From positions 310,001 to 374,000 of the forward strand of contig NZ_FXAZ01000004.1 of NCBI RefSeq assembly GCF_900177815.1: a DNA stretch of 64,000 nucleotides, in the 5' to 3' direction. The position numbers and the translations under genes are program-made. The notes below the pieces were generated by a model. The model saw only the letters and a list, made by a program, of their open reading frames with translations. It ran no database searches and was not told where the DNA came from. The stretch is from Paenibacillus aquistagni. GTDB taxonomy: Bacteria; Bacillota; Bacilli; Paenibacillales; Paenibacillaceae. This document shows positions 35,915-45,713 of this stretch, piece after piece (positions within the stretch are counted from its first letter, which is position 1; every line of letters starts with the position of its first letter).

Positions 35915-36235
35915 ATGACAACTATTCAAGTAACAGACGCTACCTTTAACAAAGATGTTTTGCAATCTGAGCAGCCCGTGCTGGTCGATTTCTGGGCACC
36001 ATGGTGCGGACCTTGCCGCTTATTGTCTCCAGAGCTCGAGAAGCTGGCGAAGGAGCTATCAGGCAAAGTGAAGATTGCCAAGATCAATGTGGATCAGGAT
36101 AAGAAAATGGCAGCGAAGTATCAGGTAAGAGGGATTCCGCATATGAAGCTATTCCATAAAGGAAAGGACATTGCCACTTCCGTTGGATACAAGCCAGCTG
36201 CAGAGTTGAAAAAATGGATTGATCAGCAATTGTAA
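35915..36235 (+). CDS. Thioredoxin
   Basis: This 106-residue thioredoxin has the active site WCGPC and the cis-proline RGIPHMKLF. It reduces disulfides and persulfides in the cytoplasm. ATG 35915 is eight bases after AGGAGG; the ATG three bases earlier is also usable. As the first gene of the operon with two rhodaneses, it probably serves sulfur handling rather than being the main cell thioredoxin. Confidence 0.93.
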   Translation: MTTIQVTDATFNKDVLQSEQPVLVDFWAPWCGPCRLLSPELEKLAKELSGKVKIAKINVDQDKKMAAKYQVRGIPHMKLFHKGKDIATSVGYKPAAELKKWIDQQL

Positions 36236-36274
36236 GCCGATTAGAAGAGACCGCAAACAAGGAGAAGATGATGA

Positions 36275-36595
36275 ATGAGTACACAAGCATGGCCAGAATG
36301 GACACCAGAAAAAGTAGCCGAGAAGCTGAAGCAAGGAGAGAAGCTCACCATTATTGATGTGCGCGAGCCAGATGAATGGTTTCTTGGCCATATTCCACAG
36401 GCGAAGCACATTCCTTTGCAGCAGATTCCAGCTCGAGCAGCGGAATTGGACCCCAATGTAGAGCTGATCATGGTTTGCCGCAGCGGAGGCAGAAGCCAGA
36501 TGGCTTGTGAATACCTTCATAGTATGGGCTACAAAGTCATAAATATGCCTGGCGGCATGTCGGAATGGCCTGGCGAGAAGGCGTTTGGAGAATAA
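36275..36595 (+). CDS. Single-domain rhodanese sulfurtransferase
   Basis: This 106-residue cytoplasmic rhodanese has active loop VCRSGGRS with the persulfide-carrying cysteine, and the N-terminal IDVREPDEWFLGHI. It moves sulfane sulfur between thiols. It lies 39 bases after the thioredoxin gene behind AAGGAGAAG. Confidence 0.92.
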   Translation: MSTQAWPEWTPEKVAEKLKQGEKLTIIDVREPDEWFLGHIPQAKHIPLQQIPARAAELDPNVELIMVCRSGGRSQMACEYLHSMGYKVINMPGGMSEWPGEKAFGE

Positions 36596-36686
36596 GTGGT
36601 TGAGACTTTGAACACCTCATATCAGATTCTGGTATCAAGTTATCGGATGGAACTCGCTAATATGAAGTAAAGGAGCTTATCACAGC

Positions 36687-37073
36687 ATGGATTATACGAA
36701 CGTTTTTATCGTCGTACTCCTACTTGTCGCAGCATGGTTTTTTTATAAAAAGTTCGCCGGTGTCAAAGGGCTGACCGAGCTAAGCAGCGAAGCTTTCGCG
36801 GAACAGCTGAAAGCAGTGAAGCCTTCCATGCTCATTGATGTTCGCGAGCCCCATGAATTCAAGAATGGGCATATTACGGGCGCGACGAATATTCCTTTGT
36901 CCCAGCTAGGAAGTAGATTGGATCAGATTCCACAGGAGAAGACGCTGTTTCTCTACTGTCAGAGCGGGATGCGAAGCAAGCAGGCTGCAACTAAGCTGAT
37001 CCGGGAAGGACATACGCAGGTGGCGCATCTGCGTGGCGGCTTTATGTCCTGGAAGGGGAAGCGTACACGCTAA
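36687..37073 (+). CDS. Membrane-anchored rhodanese sulfurtransferase
   Basis: This 128-residue protein starts with one membrane helix (residues 5-22) and continues with a rhodanese domain. Its block is LIDVREPHEFKNGHI and its active loop is YCQSGMRS. The helix would place the enzyme at the inner membrane face. It is the last gene of the thioredoxin-rhodanese operon; AAGGAG lies 11 bases before ATG. Confidence 0.9.
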   Translation: MDYTNVFIVVLLLVAAWFFYKKFAGVKGLTELSSEAFAEQLKAVKPSMLIDVREPHEFKNGHITGATNIPLSQLGSRLDQIPQEKTLFLYCQSGMRSKQAATKLIREGHTQVAHLRGGFMSWKGKRTR

Positions 37074-37140
37074 GGCGAGATGCAGCAAAGCAGCAGGGAA
37101 AGTCTCAAGCGATAGAGCAGCGTGTGCATGAAGCAAAGAA

Positions 37141-37178
37141 GAGTCTTTCATCCAAGAGAGATGAAGGCTCTTTTTTTG
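37141..37178 (+). terminator. Terminator of the thioredoxin-rhodanese operon
   Basis: GAGTCTTTCAT pairs with ATGAAGGCTC (one bulge), followed by seven T. Confidence 0.8.
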
Positions 37179-37364
37179 CTATATCAAAAATAAAAATAAT
37201 CCTGTTTCGTTGTTCAAATATTTGTAAAAACCATCGTGCAGTTAAAGCTTTAAAGCTGTGATAATATTGGTTTCAAGGAAATAATTTCATGTTATTTCTC
37301 ATTTTTTCTATTCTCAAGTTCCACTTCACTCGATTAGCATGCAAGTGACCTAAGGGGGATGGCT

Positions 37365-39080
37365 ATGCTGTTCAAGACCACAGCAAGAGATGTGCACCAC
37401 ACCATTCAAGCAACAGATGTGAATGCTACAATGCTTCATCGCGACATGTTGAATGTGCTCCAGATTCGACAGGAAGATCTGACTTATTTACGCCAACTCG
37501 AGCCTTTGATTGCTGCTCATGGGGGAACAATCATTCAGCGCCATCTTGAAATGAGCGCGTGGATGGATGCAAGCAGCATTTCACCCGAGGAATTGATAAT
37601 AGGTGAGCAGTGGGAAGCGTTGATAAGAGAATACATATTCTCCTTGCCGAAGCTAGAATGGAACGAACAGGATATGTCTATTAGAAATCGGATTGCGAAG
37701 CTGTATATTCAACGGGATTTGACGCCCGAAAGGTTTATCGGTATCACTACCCGGATCTATGAAATCATCTTTCCACTTGTAATCCAGAAATACCCGAGCA
37801 AAGCTTCATCCATTCTGATTGCGCTCCATCGAGTGCTGACGGTGGATGCAGAGTGGATTCGCGACGTGTATCAACGGGAGCATGATTTTCGGTATATGGA
37901 AATGAATAGTGAATCTTTAGAACAAATCATTAAGCTCGACAAGGTGATGCCGCTGCTTGCCGCTGTGGATCGGGCGATGCACGAGACCTCGAATGTAAGC
38001 GCTGCATCGGAAGAGCTGTCTGCATCCATTGAGGAGATTGCAGAGCATACAATGGATGCAGCGGATAAGAGCGAGACACTGGTGCGCGAGACGGCTCATG
38101 GCCAAGCGATTATTCGTCATTCCCTGGATGGCTTCTTTGAGGTAGCCCGTCAGTTTGATGAGACGAAAGATTCATTCGATGCACTTCATGGCGCTATTGA
38201 AGAGGTGTTCTCAATTGCTCAGGTCATTCATCAGGTAGCCGATCAGACTCACCTATTGTCCCTAAATGCAGCGATCGAAGCCGCAAGAGCTGGAGAAGAG
38301 GGGCTGGGCTTCGCTGTTGTAGCAGGAGAAGTGCGCAAGCTATCGGAGCAGACGAAGGCATCGGCAGAGCACATTACGCGTATTATTCAAGAGCTGAGAG
38401 CCACGGCACAAGAAGTAGGCGGCAAGTCGCAGGAGATGGCGCTGAACATTCATAAGCAGGCTGAAGAGACTCAAGGGGCGATTACTTGCCTGGAGGAGAT
38501 TACTGAAAAGGTTCAGCATATTGGCCAAGCTGCAGGGAATATTGCTGCTATAGTGGAAGAGCAGTCTGCGGCCACAGAAGAGATACATTCCAGGATGCAT
38601 GAGGTTGTGGGCCAGATTGAGACGATTCAGCAGCATGCGAGAGATACCGGACAAGCCATTTATGAGATGAGCGCTAAAGTGAATGAGTTGAGGCAAGAAG
38701 CACTGCGCACCGATGAAGGAAAGCTGACGGATGCTCAGATGATTCGTGTGATGGAGACCGATCATTTATTGTGGCGCTGGTGGGTATACAACAGTTTATT
38801 GGGTTATCACGAGATGGCCGCACAGCAGATCGGGGATCATAAAAGGTGCCGATTGGGCATCTGGATGGAGCGGAGCAAAGGACGACAGGAACTGGGCTCA
38901 CATGCTGCCTTCCGTGCGCTTGAAATACCGCATAAGAAAATTCATCAGCTTGCCGCTCAAGCGGCAACACAGGTGGAAGCGAAGCAGTATAAGGAGGCTG
39001 CTGCTATGCTGCCACTCATTGAAGAGGCATCAGAAGAGGTGCTTTCGCATTTGCATGAATTATCGAGCAATTTGCGTTAA
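37365..39080 (+). CDS. Soluble globin-coupled chemoreceptor with C-terminal CZB zinc domain
   Basis: This 571-residue cytoplasmic protein has no membrane helix. Residues 1-175 match the HemAT sensor-globin fold, but the block matching RNRIASIHLRIGL of B. subtilis HemAT reads [13 protein letters not shown]. The proximal heme histidine is thus Tyr114. A methyl-accepting signalling region follows, with hairpin tip [23 protein letters not shown] (here [19 protein letters not shown]). The last 110 residues form a CZB domain with [15 protein letters not shown] and PHKKIH ligands. It should feed CheA from a cytoplasmic signal. ATG 37365 is chosen by spacing from AAGGGGG. Confidence 0.85.
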   Translation: MLFKTTARDVHHTIQATDVNATMLHRDMLNVLQIRQEDLTYLRQLEPLIAAHGGTIIQRHLEMSAWMDASSISPEELIIGEQWEALIREYIFSLPKLEWNEQDMSIRNRIAKLYIQRDLTPERFIGITTRIYEIIFPLVIQKYPSKASSILIALHRVLTVDAEWIRDVYQREHDFRYMEMNSESLEQIIKLDKVMPLLAAVDRAMHETSNVSAASEELSASIEEIAEHTMDAADKSETLVRETAHGQAIIRHSLDGFFEVARQFDETKDSFDALHGAIEEVFSIAQVIHQVADQTHLLSLNAAIEAARAGEEGLGFAVVAGEVRKLSEQTKASAEHITRIIQELRATAQEVGGKSQEMALNIHKQAEETQGAITCLEEITEKVQHIGQAAGNIAAIVEEQSAATEEIHSRMHEVVGQIETIQQHARDTGQAIYEMSAKVNELRQEALRTDEGKLTDAQMIRVMETDHLLWRWWVYNSLLGYHEMAAQQIGDHKRCRLGIWMERSKGRQELGSHAAFRALEIPHKKIHQLAAQAATQVEAKQYKEAAAMLPLIEEASEEVLSHLHELSSNLR

Positions 39081-39150
39081 CAGCGTACAAAGACTGCCTG
39101 TCAGCATGGTCCAAAGATCTGATAAACAGGCAATGAAATTAACGTATAAC

Positions 39151-39195
39151 AAGCCTTTGTCACTTCTCACACGTTGAGGAGCAAAGGCTTTTTGT
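39151..39195 (+). terminator. Terminator after the chemoreceptor gene
   Basis: AGCCTTTG pairs with CAAAGGCT over a long loop, then TTTTTG follows. Confidence 0.72.
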
Positions 39196-39366
39196 TATGG
39201 AATTCTAAAAGAGGAGCAGCTAGAACGGAATAGATTGAAATGTCATGGGATGATTGCTTAAAGACATTTATCATTGACTAAATGACATATATATATTGCA
39301 AAATGCACGATATATCATTATAATCAAAATCACATAGAAGAATTAACCATGAGGGTGGCGTGTGAT

Positions 39367-39888
39367 ATGAAATGGTTTAAACGAAAAGCAGTTCAAGACG
39401 AACGCATCGTGAATTTGAAAAATCAGATTGCGAAGGAAGCCTGGGTGCTGGTGATGATCATCTGCAGCATCTCGGTCATTGTGAAGTCGTTCTTTTTTGC
39501 CGAGGGGCAGCCGGTTTATACAGAGCTCATTATTCTTATAGTAAATGGAATCTATTACTCGATCAGAAGTGTCAGAACAGGGGTGTATGCTGACGAGGTG
39601 GAGGTACACGATCAGACACATCGCTTCTCCATGACGAAGAAGCAAATGATGATCGGCCTTGCTTCTGGATTGTTTCTTGCTTTTTTCTTTGGCTTTCGCA
39701 GTGCGTATCATTTTGGAGATGGAAGCGGGACGCTTGAGGTGGAGTATTTCTTTGTCGTCTTTCTCGCAAGCTTAATGATGTACATTCCTTTCTTTGTGAT
39801 TGTGACAGCCGTTAGTCATCTTGCAATGAACAACCTTAGCAAGCGCCGTTCCAACAGCGATCTTGAGGATAGCGATCTCATTGAATAG
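39367..39888 (+). CDS. Four-helix membrane protein paired with an XRE regulator
   Basis: This 173-residue protein has four predicted helices and polar ends (NSDLEDSDLIE). Similar small DUF-type membrane proteins commonly precede a 60-70 residue XRE regulator in Bacillales, as here with a 21-base gap. Function is unknown. ATG 39367 fits a site at GAGGGTGG; an upstream frame from 39349 is less likely. Confidence 0.7.
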   Translation: MKWFKRKAVQDERIVNLKNQIAKEAWVLVMIICSISVIVKSFFFAEGQPVYTELIILIVNGIYYSIRSVRTGVYADEVEVHDQTHRFSMTKKQMMIGLASGLFLAFFFGFRSAYHFGDGSGTLEVEYFFVVFLASLMMYIPFFVIVTAVSHLAMNNLSKRRSNSDLEDSDLIE

Positions 39889-39909
39889 AGACGAGAAAGG
39901 TACAGCAAA

Positions 39910-40104
39910 ATGAAAAATTTGAGGATGAAAATGGCTCGCGTGGAGAAGGATCTGTCTCAGGATGAGCTGGCGCGAATCGTGGGGGTATCGCGGCAGACGA
40001 TAGGCCTGATTGAGCTTGGCAAGTACAATCCTTCTCTAAGTCTTTGTGTCGCGATTTGCAAAGCACTAGGACGAACACTGGATGATCTGTTCTGGGAAGA
40101 GTAG
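39910..40104 (+). CDS. Small XRE-family transcriptional regulator
   Basis: This 64-residue protein is a single helix-turn-helix (LSQDELARIVGVSRQTIGLIE) with the YozG-like end ALGRTLDDLFWEE. It probably controls its own operon with the membrane protein upstream. It follows AGAAAGG by a few bases. Confidence 0.9.
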   Translation: MKNLRMKMARVEKDLSQDELARIVGVSRQTIGLIELGKYNPSLSLCVAICKALGRTLDDLFWEE

Positions 40105-40201
40105 TTTTGTAGAACAGCAGGAGATGTGGAGGTTTGAAGGAGTAATGGGATAGAGAAGCAGCAGGAAAGAGGACATTAATCGTTAAGGGGATGAATGAGT
40201 G

Positions 40202-41629
40202 ATGGGGAAGATGAATAAACGTAAGCTTGCAGGGATCATTGCAGCGGCAGTACTGGGTGTACAACTGTTTGCAAGTACAGCTCCGGTATATGCGGCTGAG
40301 CTGAATCAGATGGGCGAGGCTGTGTCGAAGGTAGCGCGAACAACGAAGGAGGCGCTGGCGGATTGGGAAGCATGGACGAGGGATCATGCGTATCGTTTGG
40401 ATACGATTAAGCCTGTCGAAGGTAAGATTAACAAAGAAAGCTTCAAGGATCTTGCGATGCTGAAGCCGCTATTGCATGACAAGCGCATCGTATTTCTCGG
40501 GGAGAGCTCTCATGGGGTTGCGGAGTTCAACCAGGCTAAGACGAGACTGATTCAATACCTTCACGAGGAAATGGGCTACAATGTGCTTGCCTTTGAGAGC
40601 GGGCTTAGCAATGCTTCACTTGCATATGGACAGATCGGTTCTCAGAGCGCCGAGCAGACGATGAAGGATTCGATCTTCGGCGTATGGTGGAGCAAGGAGA
40701 TTCTTCCCTTGTTTGACTATTTGAAGGTTACGCAGGATAGTGAGAAGCCGCTTATGCTGACTGGCTTTGATATGCAGTTTCAATATCCGCTGATGGATGG
40801 CAGGTGGCTTAAGGATGAGAAGCTCGCGGAGCGCTTGAAGCAAGCAGAAGAGAAGCTTGCTGATTATGCTGGAGGAACTGAGCTTGAGGCGTATCAAAAA
40901 GAAAAAAACCGCCTAATTGGCGTTTACAAGGGAGTGCTGCGTGCACTTCAAGCGAAGGAACGCGAAGAACCTATTGAAGCTTTATATCCTTCTAATCCTA
41001 AGCTTGTTAAGCAGCTGGAGCGAAGCTTGCAGGATCGCATTCGCGTGGCAGACGAGTATGTCGAGCTCTCGATTAAGGCTAATCGCAGCTATGCAGAAGA
41101 GGATTACACCGCTTATGCTGAGACTTTCCTAGAGTCGATGGAATGGCGCGATCAAGCGATGCTAGACAACTTGCTCTGGCTTGCAACTGAGGTGTACCCG
41201 AACGAGAAATTTATCGTATGGGCACATAATGATCATATCCGCAAGGCGCACAGCGAAGTGATGGGCTCGCCGTATCCTGTAAAGCTGATGGGAGAACGTC
41301 TTCCGGAGGAGTGGAAAAAGTACAGCTATGTGCTAGGCTTGTATCCAGTCAGCGGCAAGACGTCCGATAACTCGGGTGCTGTGCATGATGTGCTTCCATT
41401 AGAGGAGGGCTCGATAGAGTCCATCGTATCCCAAGCAAGCCGCTCGCCATATACCTTTATTGACCTGAAGTACCGCAGTAATGAACGCGGCAATTCGTGG
41501 ATGTTTGAGCCGCGGTATGCATACAGCTGGGGCATGATTCCGGAGAGCTTTGTAGCCCGTGATCAGTATGATGGGCTGCTGCTCATCGATGATGTGCATC
41601 CGCCGCAATATATCCGTGGCAGCAAATAA
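40202..41629 (+). CDS. Secreted erythromycin esterase-family hydrolase
   Basis: This 475-residue protein has an N-terminal signal peptide ending STAPVYA before AEL. The EreA/EreB-like core has FLGESSHGVAEFNQAK with the catalytic Glu/His pair, LTGFDMQ and VWAHNDHIRKAHSE. Known members open macrolide rings, but many chromosomal members have no proven drug activity. Export is unusual for a resistance enzyme that acts in the cytoplasm. ATG 40202 lies 11 bases after AAGGGG, with ATG 40211 as an alternative. Confidence 0.88.
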   Translation: MGKMNKRKLAGIIAAAVLGVQLFASTAPVYAAELNQMGEAVSKVARTTKEALADWEAWTRDHAYRLDTIKPVEGKINKESFKDLAMLKPLLHDKRIVFLGESSHGVAEFNQAKTRLIQYLHEEMGYNVLAFESGLSNASLAYGQIGSQSAEQTMKDSIFGVWWSKEILPLFDYLKVTQDSEKPLMLTGFDMQFQYPLMDGRWLKDEKLAERLKQAEEKLADYAGGTELEAYQKEKNRLIGVYKGVLRALQAKEREEPIEALYPSNPKLVKQLERSLQDRIRVADEYVELSIKANRSYAEEDYTAYAETFLESMEWRDQAMLDNLLWLATEVYPNEKFIVWAHNDHIRKAHSEVMGSPYPVKLMGERLPEEWKKYSYVLGLYPVSGKTSDNSGAVHDVLPLEEGSIESIVSQASRSPYTFIDLKYRSNERGNSWMFEPRYAYSWGMIPESFVARDQYDGLLLIDDVHPPQYIRGSK

Positions 41630-41731
41630 GCTGTATCCGGATAAGAGGATGATCGGGCTCCTATAAATCGTCTATCTGGATTTCATTTAGGAAGCTGGTT
41701 TAGTTACAAGCCGTTACGTTGTTAAAAATTA

Positions 41732-41777
41732 AAGCAGATCGCGAACCTGACAACCAGGAGGCGGTCTGCTTTTTTGT
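41732..41777 (+). terminator. Terminator after the esterase-family gene
   Basis: AAGCAGATCGC pairs with GCGGTCTGCTT, then TTTTG and further T follow. Confidence 0.88.
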
Positions 41778-41915
41778 TTTTTGAAGGAGTTGAGCTGGAA
41801 GGGATCATAAATAGAAACTATAATATACATAATTAACCAATTAAGAAGTGCGGCAATAATCATTCTCTTGCATGTGCTTCACTCGCAATACCTTAATACT
41901 GGGGGCTGGACATTA

Positions 41916-42092
41916 ATGAAGATATCCAAGAGGACAGGCTTGATTATAGCAGGCATACTGATTCAAGCGCTTGGCGTGCTTTATTTTGCAGATTTTATCT
42001 CTTTTGAATGGGGAAGGATGCTCCATCTTGCTGGTACGGTTGTTCTCATTTACGGTATCCTGTACCCAAAGCGCAAAGCGCAGGAGAAATGA
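41916..42092 (+). CDS. 58-residue two-helix membrane protein
   Basis: This short protein has two predicted helices (LIIAGILIQALGVLYF and LHLAGTVVLIYGILY) joined by a short polar loop, and a basic end. No family was recognised. ATG 41916 starts the hydrophobic part at a normal distance. A reading from 41868 adds unlike residues. A weak site GGGGGCTGG lies 6 bases upstream. Confidence 0.55.
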   Translation: MKISKRTGLIIAGILIQALGVLYFADFISFEWGRMLHLAGTVVLIYGILYPKRKAQEK

Positions 42093-42314
42093 AGGCATGG
42101 TGACCTTGGAGTCGCTCGCAGACCCATTCAAATTTTTAGCGGATAACAAGATTTGGGTTTTTATTTGTGCCAGCCATGACAGGTTAGACATATGTAAAAT
42201 TTGAATATAAACGATTCTATCACTACATCTTGTGTTATAATTACAATTCTGGTCCAGGAAGAATCATACATATGCTAACCTTCCTAAGTTTAACCGAAGA
42301 AAGAGTGGTCAGCC

Positions 42315-44033
42315 TTGCAAGTGTTAAAGAGGTTTTTCTCGTATTATAAGCCTTACAAAGGTCTCTTTATTCTCGATTTCACCTGTGCTGTTATTGCAGG
42401 ATTGCTGGAGCTTGCATTCCCTGTTGCGATCAGCCGATTCATCGATGAATTGCTGCCAACGGGCAATTGGAAGTGGATCGTCCTTGCTTGTATTGGACTG
42501 CTAGCCATTTATGCGCTGAATACAGTCTTGAATTATATTGTCACATACTGGGGACATATGCTCGGCATCAATATTGAGACGGATATGCGCAGAAAGCTGT
42601 TCTCGCATCTCCAGAAGCTGTCGTTTCGTTTCTTCGATAATCAGAAGACCGGTCACCTGATCGGCAGAATCACAAACGACCTGAACAATATTGGCGAGAT
42701 GGCGCACCATGGCCCAGAGGATATTTTTATTGCGGTAATGACGCTCATCGGCTCCTTTGCGTTAATGGCGTCCATTAACTTGGAGCTTGCCCTGATTACC
42801 TTTATTATTGTGCCGCTGATGGCTGCTGTGGTCATCTTCTTTGGCGGTCGAATGACGAAGGCCTACAGACGCTTATTTGGCGAAGTGGGCAATTTCAACG
42901 CTCGCATCGAGGACAATATCGGCGGTATTCGTGTTGTTCAATCGTTTGCGAACGAGAAGCACGAGGAGAAGCTGTTTGCCGTAGACAATCAGAACTACCG
43001 CAAGACGATGCTGCTTGCCTATAAGACGATGGCGAAGAGCATCTCGATCAGCTATATGATGATGCGCTTAATCACGATCTTCGTCATGGTGTGCGGCGCG
43101 TGGTTCTACATTGATGGAAAATTGGAGCTAGGGGAGTTCATGGCATTTATATTGCTGTCGAACATCTTCTTCCGCCCAATTGAGAAGATCAATGCTGTCA
43201 TCGAAAGCTATCCAAAAGGAATTGCGGGCTTCAATCGCTACATTGAAGTCATGGATACGGATCCCGAGATTCAGGATGCACCGGGCGCCATTGAAGTTGA
43301 TCATGTGCAAGGCAATATTCACTTTGATCACATCTCGTTTGGCTATGAGGAAGGTCGTCCAATCTTAAGCGAGGTGAACCTGAACATTCGCGCAGGGGAA
43401 ACGATTGCCTTTGTCGGTCCGTCCGGAGCCGGCAAGACGACCATCTGCAGCCTGCTGCCCCGTTTTTATGATGTGAATGAAGGGCGCATCACGGTGGATG
43501 GCATCGATATTCGAGACATGAAGCTGGAATCGCTGCGCAAGCATATCGGGATTGTGCAGCAGGATGTGTTCCTCTTCTCTGGCACGATCCGAGAAAATAT
43601 CGCTTACGGCGATCTTGATGCCACCGATGCACAGATCTGGGAGGCGGCGAGAAGAGCCTCGCTTGCCGAGCATATCGAGAAGCTGCCAGAAGGCATGGAC
43701 ACGGTGATTGGCGAACGCGGCGTGAAGCTGTCCGGTGGACAGAAGCAGCGCATGTCCATTGCCCGGATGTTCTTGAAGAATCCTCCGATTCTGATTCTTG
43801 ATGAGGCGACCTCTGCGCTTGATACGGCGACCGAAGCGGCGATCCAAGAATCGCTAGCTGAATTGTCTGTTGGCCGTACAACTCTTGTTATTGCCCATCG
43901 CTTATCGACCATTCGGAATGCAGATCGCATCATTGTAATGAATGAGGAAGGCATTGCGGAGCAGGGCAAACATGATGAGCTTGTCGCGCAAGGCGGCGTC
44001 TACAGCCGCTTGAATGCGATGCAGCCAGTGTGA
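42315..44033 (+). CDS. ABC exporter half-transporter (multidrug/lipid type)
   Basis: This 572-residue protein has six membrane helices (residues 1-310) fused to an ATPase domain. It carries Walker A VGPSGAGKTT, signature LSGGQKQR, Walker B ILILDEATSALD and the H-loop VIAHRLST. It should work as a homodimer exporting drugs or lipids. The start is TTG 42315 or GTG 42321, with AAGAGTGG upstream. It stands alone, with no second half-transporter. Confidence 0.94.
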   Translation: MQVLKRFFSYYKPYKGLFILDFTCAVIAGLLELAFPVAISRFIDELLPTGNWKWIVLACIGLLAIYALNTVLNYIVTYWGHMLGINIETDMRRKLFSHLQKLSFRFFDNQKTGHLIGRITNDLNNIGEMAHHGPEDIFIAVMTLIGSFALMASINLELALITFIIVPLMAAVVIFFGGRMTKAYRRLFGEVGNFNARIEDNIGGIRVVQSFANEKHEEKLFAVDNQNYRKTMLLAYKTMAKSISISYMMMRLITIFVMVCGAWFYIDGKLELGEFMAFILLSNIFFRPIEKINAVIESYPKGIAGFNRYIEVMDTDPEIQDAPGAIEVDHVQGNIHFDHISFGYEEGRPILSEVNLNIRAGETIAFVGPSGAGKTTICSLLPRFYDVNEGRITVDGIDIRDMKLESLRKHIGIVQQDVFLFSGTIRENIAYGDLDATDAQIWEAARRASLAEHIEKLPEGMDTVIGERGVKLSGGQKQRMSIARMFLKNPPILILDEATSALDTATEAAIQESLAELSVGRTTLVIAHRLSTIRNADRIIVMNEEGIAEQGKHDELVAQGGVYSRLNAMQPV

Positions 44034-44207
44034 TCGCCTGATGAAGGACTGATGGGGAGCTCGTACCATTTTAAGGTTTTGATGATCAAAAAGTTATCGA
44101 TCCTATCGTTTTAGCTGATGACTATCAAAAAGGTCACCTCAATAAATATGAACATATGTTAATATAAAGTCATTCTACCAAATGCTGAATGAAGGAGAGG
44201 ATTTTGC

Positions 44208-44945
44208 TTGATCGGAAGAAGTGGCAATCCTACACTAAGCGATAAAGTATTTGAGAAGCACCAATCCTATAACGAAGAACGGATGACGATTGGCGGAACG
44301 GTCAACAAATCATTTATGACCCTGGCACTGCTGCTGGCAGGTGCTTCGGTATCATGGTCGATGTATTTCCAAGGCTATGATGTGCTGAAGTATGCGCTAG
44401 GCGGAGCTGTCCTGGCATTTGTATTGGCTCTGGTTGTCAGCTTCAAGCCAACGTCTGCGCCATATCTGGTGCCTGTCTACGCTGTGCTTGAGGGTGTATT
44501 TCTAGGCTCATTATCTGCGACCTATGAATCTGCATTTAATGGTATCACGCTTCAAGCTGCATTGATCACAATCAGCATCTTTTTAGGGCTCCTGCTCGCT
44601 TACAAAACAGGATTGATCAAAGCGACAGAGAACTTCAAGCTTGGTGTCTTTGCAGCTACAGCAGGCATTGCGCTCGTTTATCTATTCAGCTTTATTTTAG
44701 GCTTTTTTGGCATTACCGTTCCTTATCTTCATAGCAATGATCTGATTGGAATTGGAATTTCTGTTTTTATCGTGATTATAGCGGCACTTAATCTAGTGCT
44801 TGATTTTGACTTCATCGAGAACGGAGCACAGCAGGGCGCGCCAAAGTACATGGAGTGGTACGGCGCATTTGGCCTGACCGTGACCTTGGTATGGCTGTAT
44901 CTTGAGGTGCTGCGTCTGCTTGCCAAGCTGGCGAGCCGCGACTAG
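44208..44945 (+). CDS. Bax inhibitor-1/YccA family membrane protein
   Basis: This 245-residue seven-helix protein matches the bacterial BI-1 family (YetJ, YccA), whose members form pH-sensitive calcium leak channels or control membrane proteases. The N-terminus NPTLSDKVFEKH and late block WYGAFGLTVTLVWLYLEVLRLL are characteristic. TTG 44208 follows AAGGAGAGG by seven bases. It ends at a terminator shared with the convergent gene. Confidence 0.9.
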   Translation: MIGRSGNPTLSDKVFEKHQSYNEERMTIGGTVNKSFMTLALLLAGASVSWSMYFQGYDVLKYALGGAVLAFVLALVVSFKPTSAPYLVPVYAVLEGVFLGSLSATYESAFNGITLQAALITISIFLGLLLAYKTGLIKATENFKLGVFAATAGIALVYLFSFILGFFGITVPYLHSNDLIGIGISVFIVIIAALNLVLDFDFIENGAQQGAPKYMEWYGAFGLTVTLVWLYLEVLRLLAKLASRD

Positions 44946-44973
44946 AATCATTGCGCTATCGCTTGAATCATAC

Positions 44974-45006
44974 AAAGGGGCATCCATTGAAGGATGTCCC
45001 TTTTAC
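44974..45006. terminator. Bidirectional terminator between BI-1 and DUF2238 genes
   Basis: AAAGGGGCATCC pairs with GGATGTCCCTTT, with T runs on both strands. Confidence 0.82.
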
Positions 45007-45587
45007 TTCTTCCTGAAGGTGAAACGAAGATACAGCGCAGCTATGATGGCGCCGATGGTTCCGCATATCATATCCAGCATCGTGTCTGTTAAGCTGCCAT
45101 TCTGGGAGTTGAGGCCAAAGAGATGGTCGACGGTAAACTCATAAATTTCCCATACGCCGGCCATGGCGATCGCAAACCAGAGGGAGAACCAGATACCCAG
45201 CTTATGGGCTGGCATGCCAGGGCTCTCGTGAGACTTTATAAGCCGTGAATAGAGATACATGCCGACAAATGCAAGAATAACACCTGACAGCAGATGCTCG
45301 ATTTTATCTAAATAGGGAATAAAGCCATACATGCTGAACATATTGGCCACCATCATCGTAAGGGCGATAAAGAGCAGGATAGAAAAACGAAGAGCCGCCG
45401 GCAGCTCGCTCTTGGTCCATATGATCAGTCCTCGAAGCAAAAGGAGTGTAACCACAATAAGCACCGCTTGAAAGCACTTGCCGACATTGCCTTTTACTGC
45501 AAATACGATGAATGATATTACACAGATGATGTAGAGCAATAGCTCAATTCCATCATTCCAGCGCTGTTTCGTAGTTGTTTGTGTCAT
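45003..45587 (-). CDS. DUF2238 (YjdF-like) membrane protein
   Basis: This 194-residue protein has six predicted helices. The polar block DKIEHLLSGVILAF and GVWEIYEFTVDHLFG, then TDTMLDMICGTIGA, match the DUF2238/YjdF membrane family of unknown function. The His/Asp/Glu residues in the membrane hint at an enzymatic or ion site. ATG follows AAGGAGC on the minus strand. Confidence 0.82.
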   Translation of the reverse strand: MTQTTTKQRWNDGIELLLYIICVISFIVFAVKGNVGKCFQAVLIVVTLLLLRGLIIWTKSELPAALRFSILLFIALTMMVANMFSMYGFIPYLDKIEHLLSGVILAFVGMYLYSRLIKSHESPGMPAHKLGIWFSLWFAIAMAGVWEIYEFTVDHLFGLNSQNGSLTDTMLDMICGTIGAIIAALYLRFTFRKK

Positions 45588-45713
45588 ACATGCTCCTTCA
45601 TGTCAGCGCTCGCCGTAATGGCGACTTAGCGGTCGCAAGTCGCGATCATCGATAGGCGGGACGCATGGTGATGCAAGCTCATAGTTGTAGTATAGACACA
45701 TCTGAATGGAATG

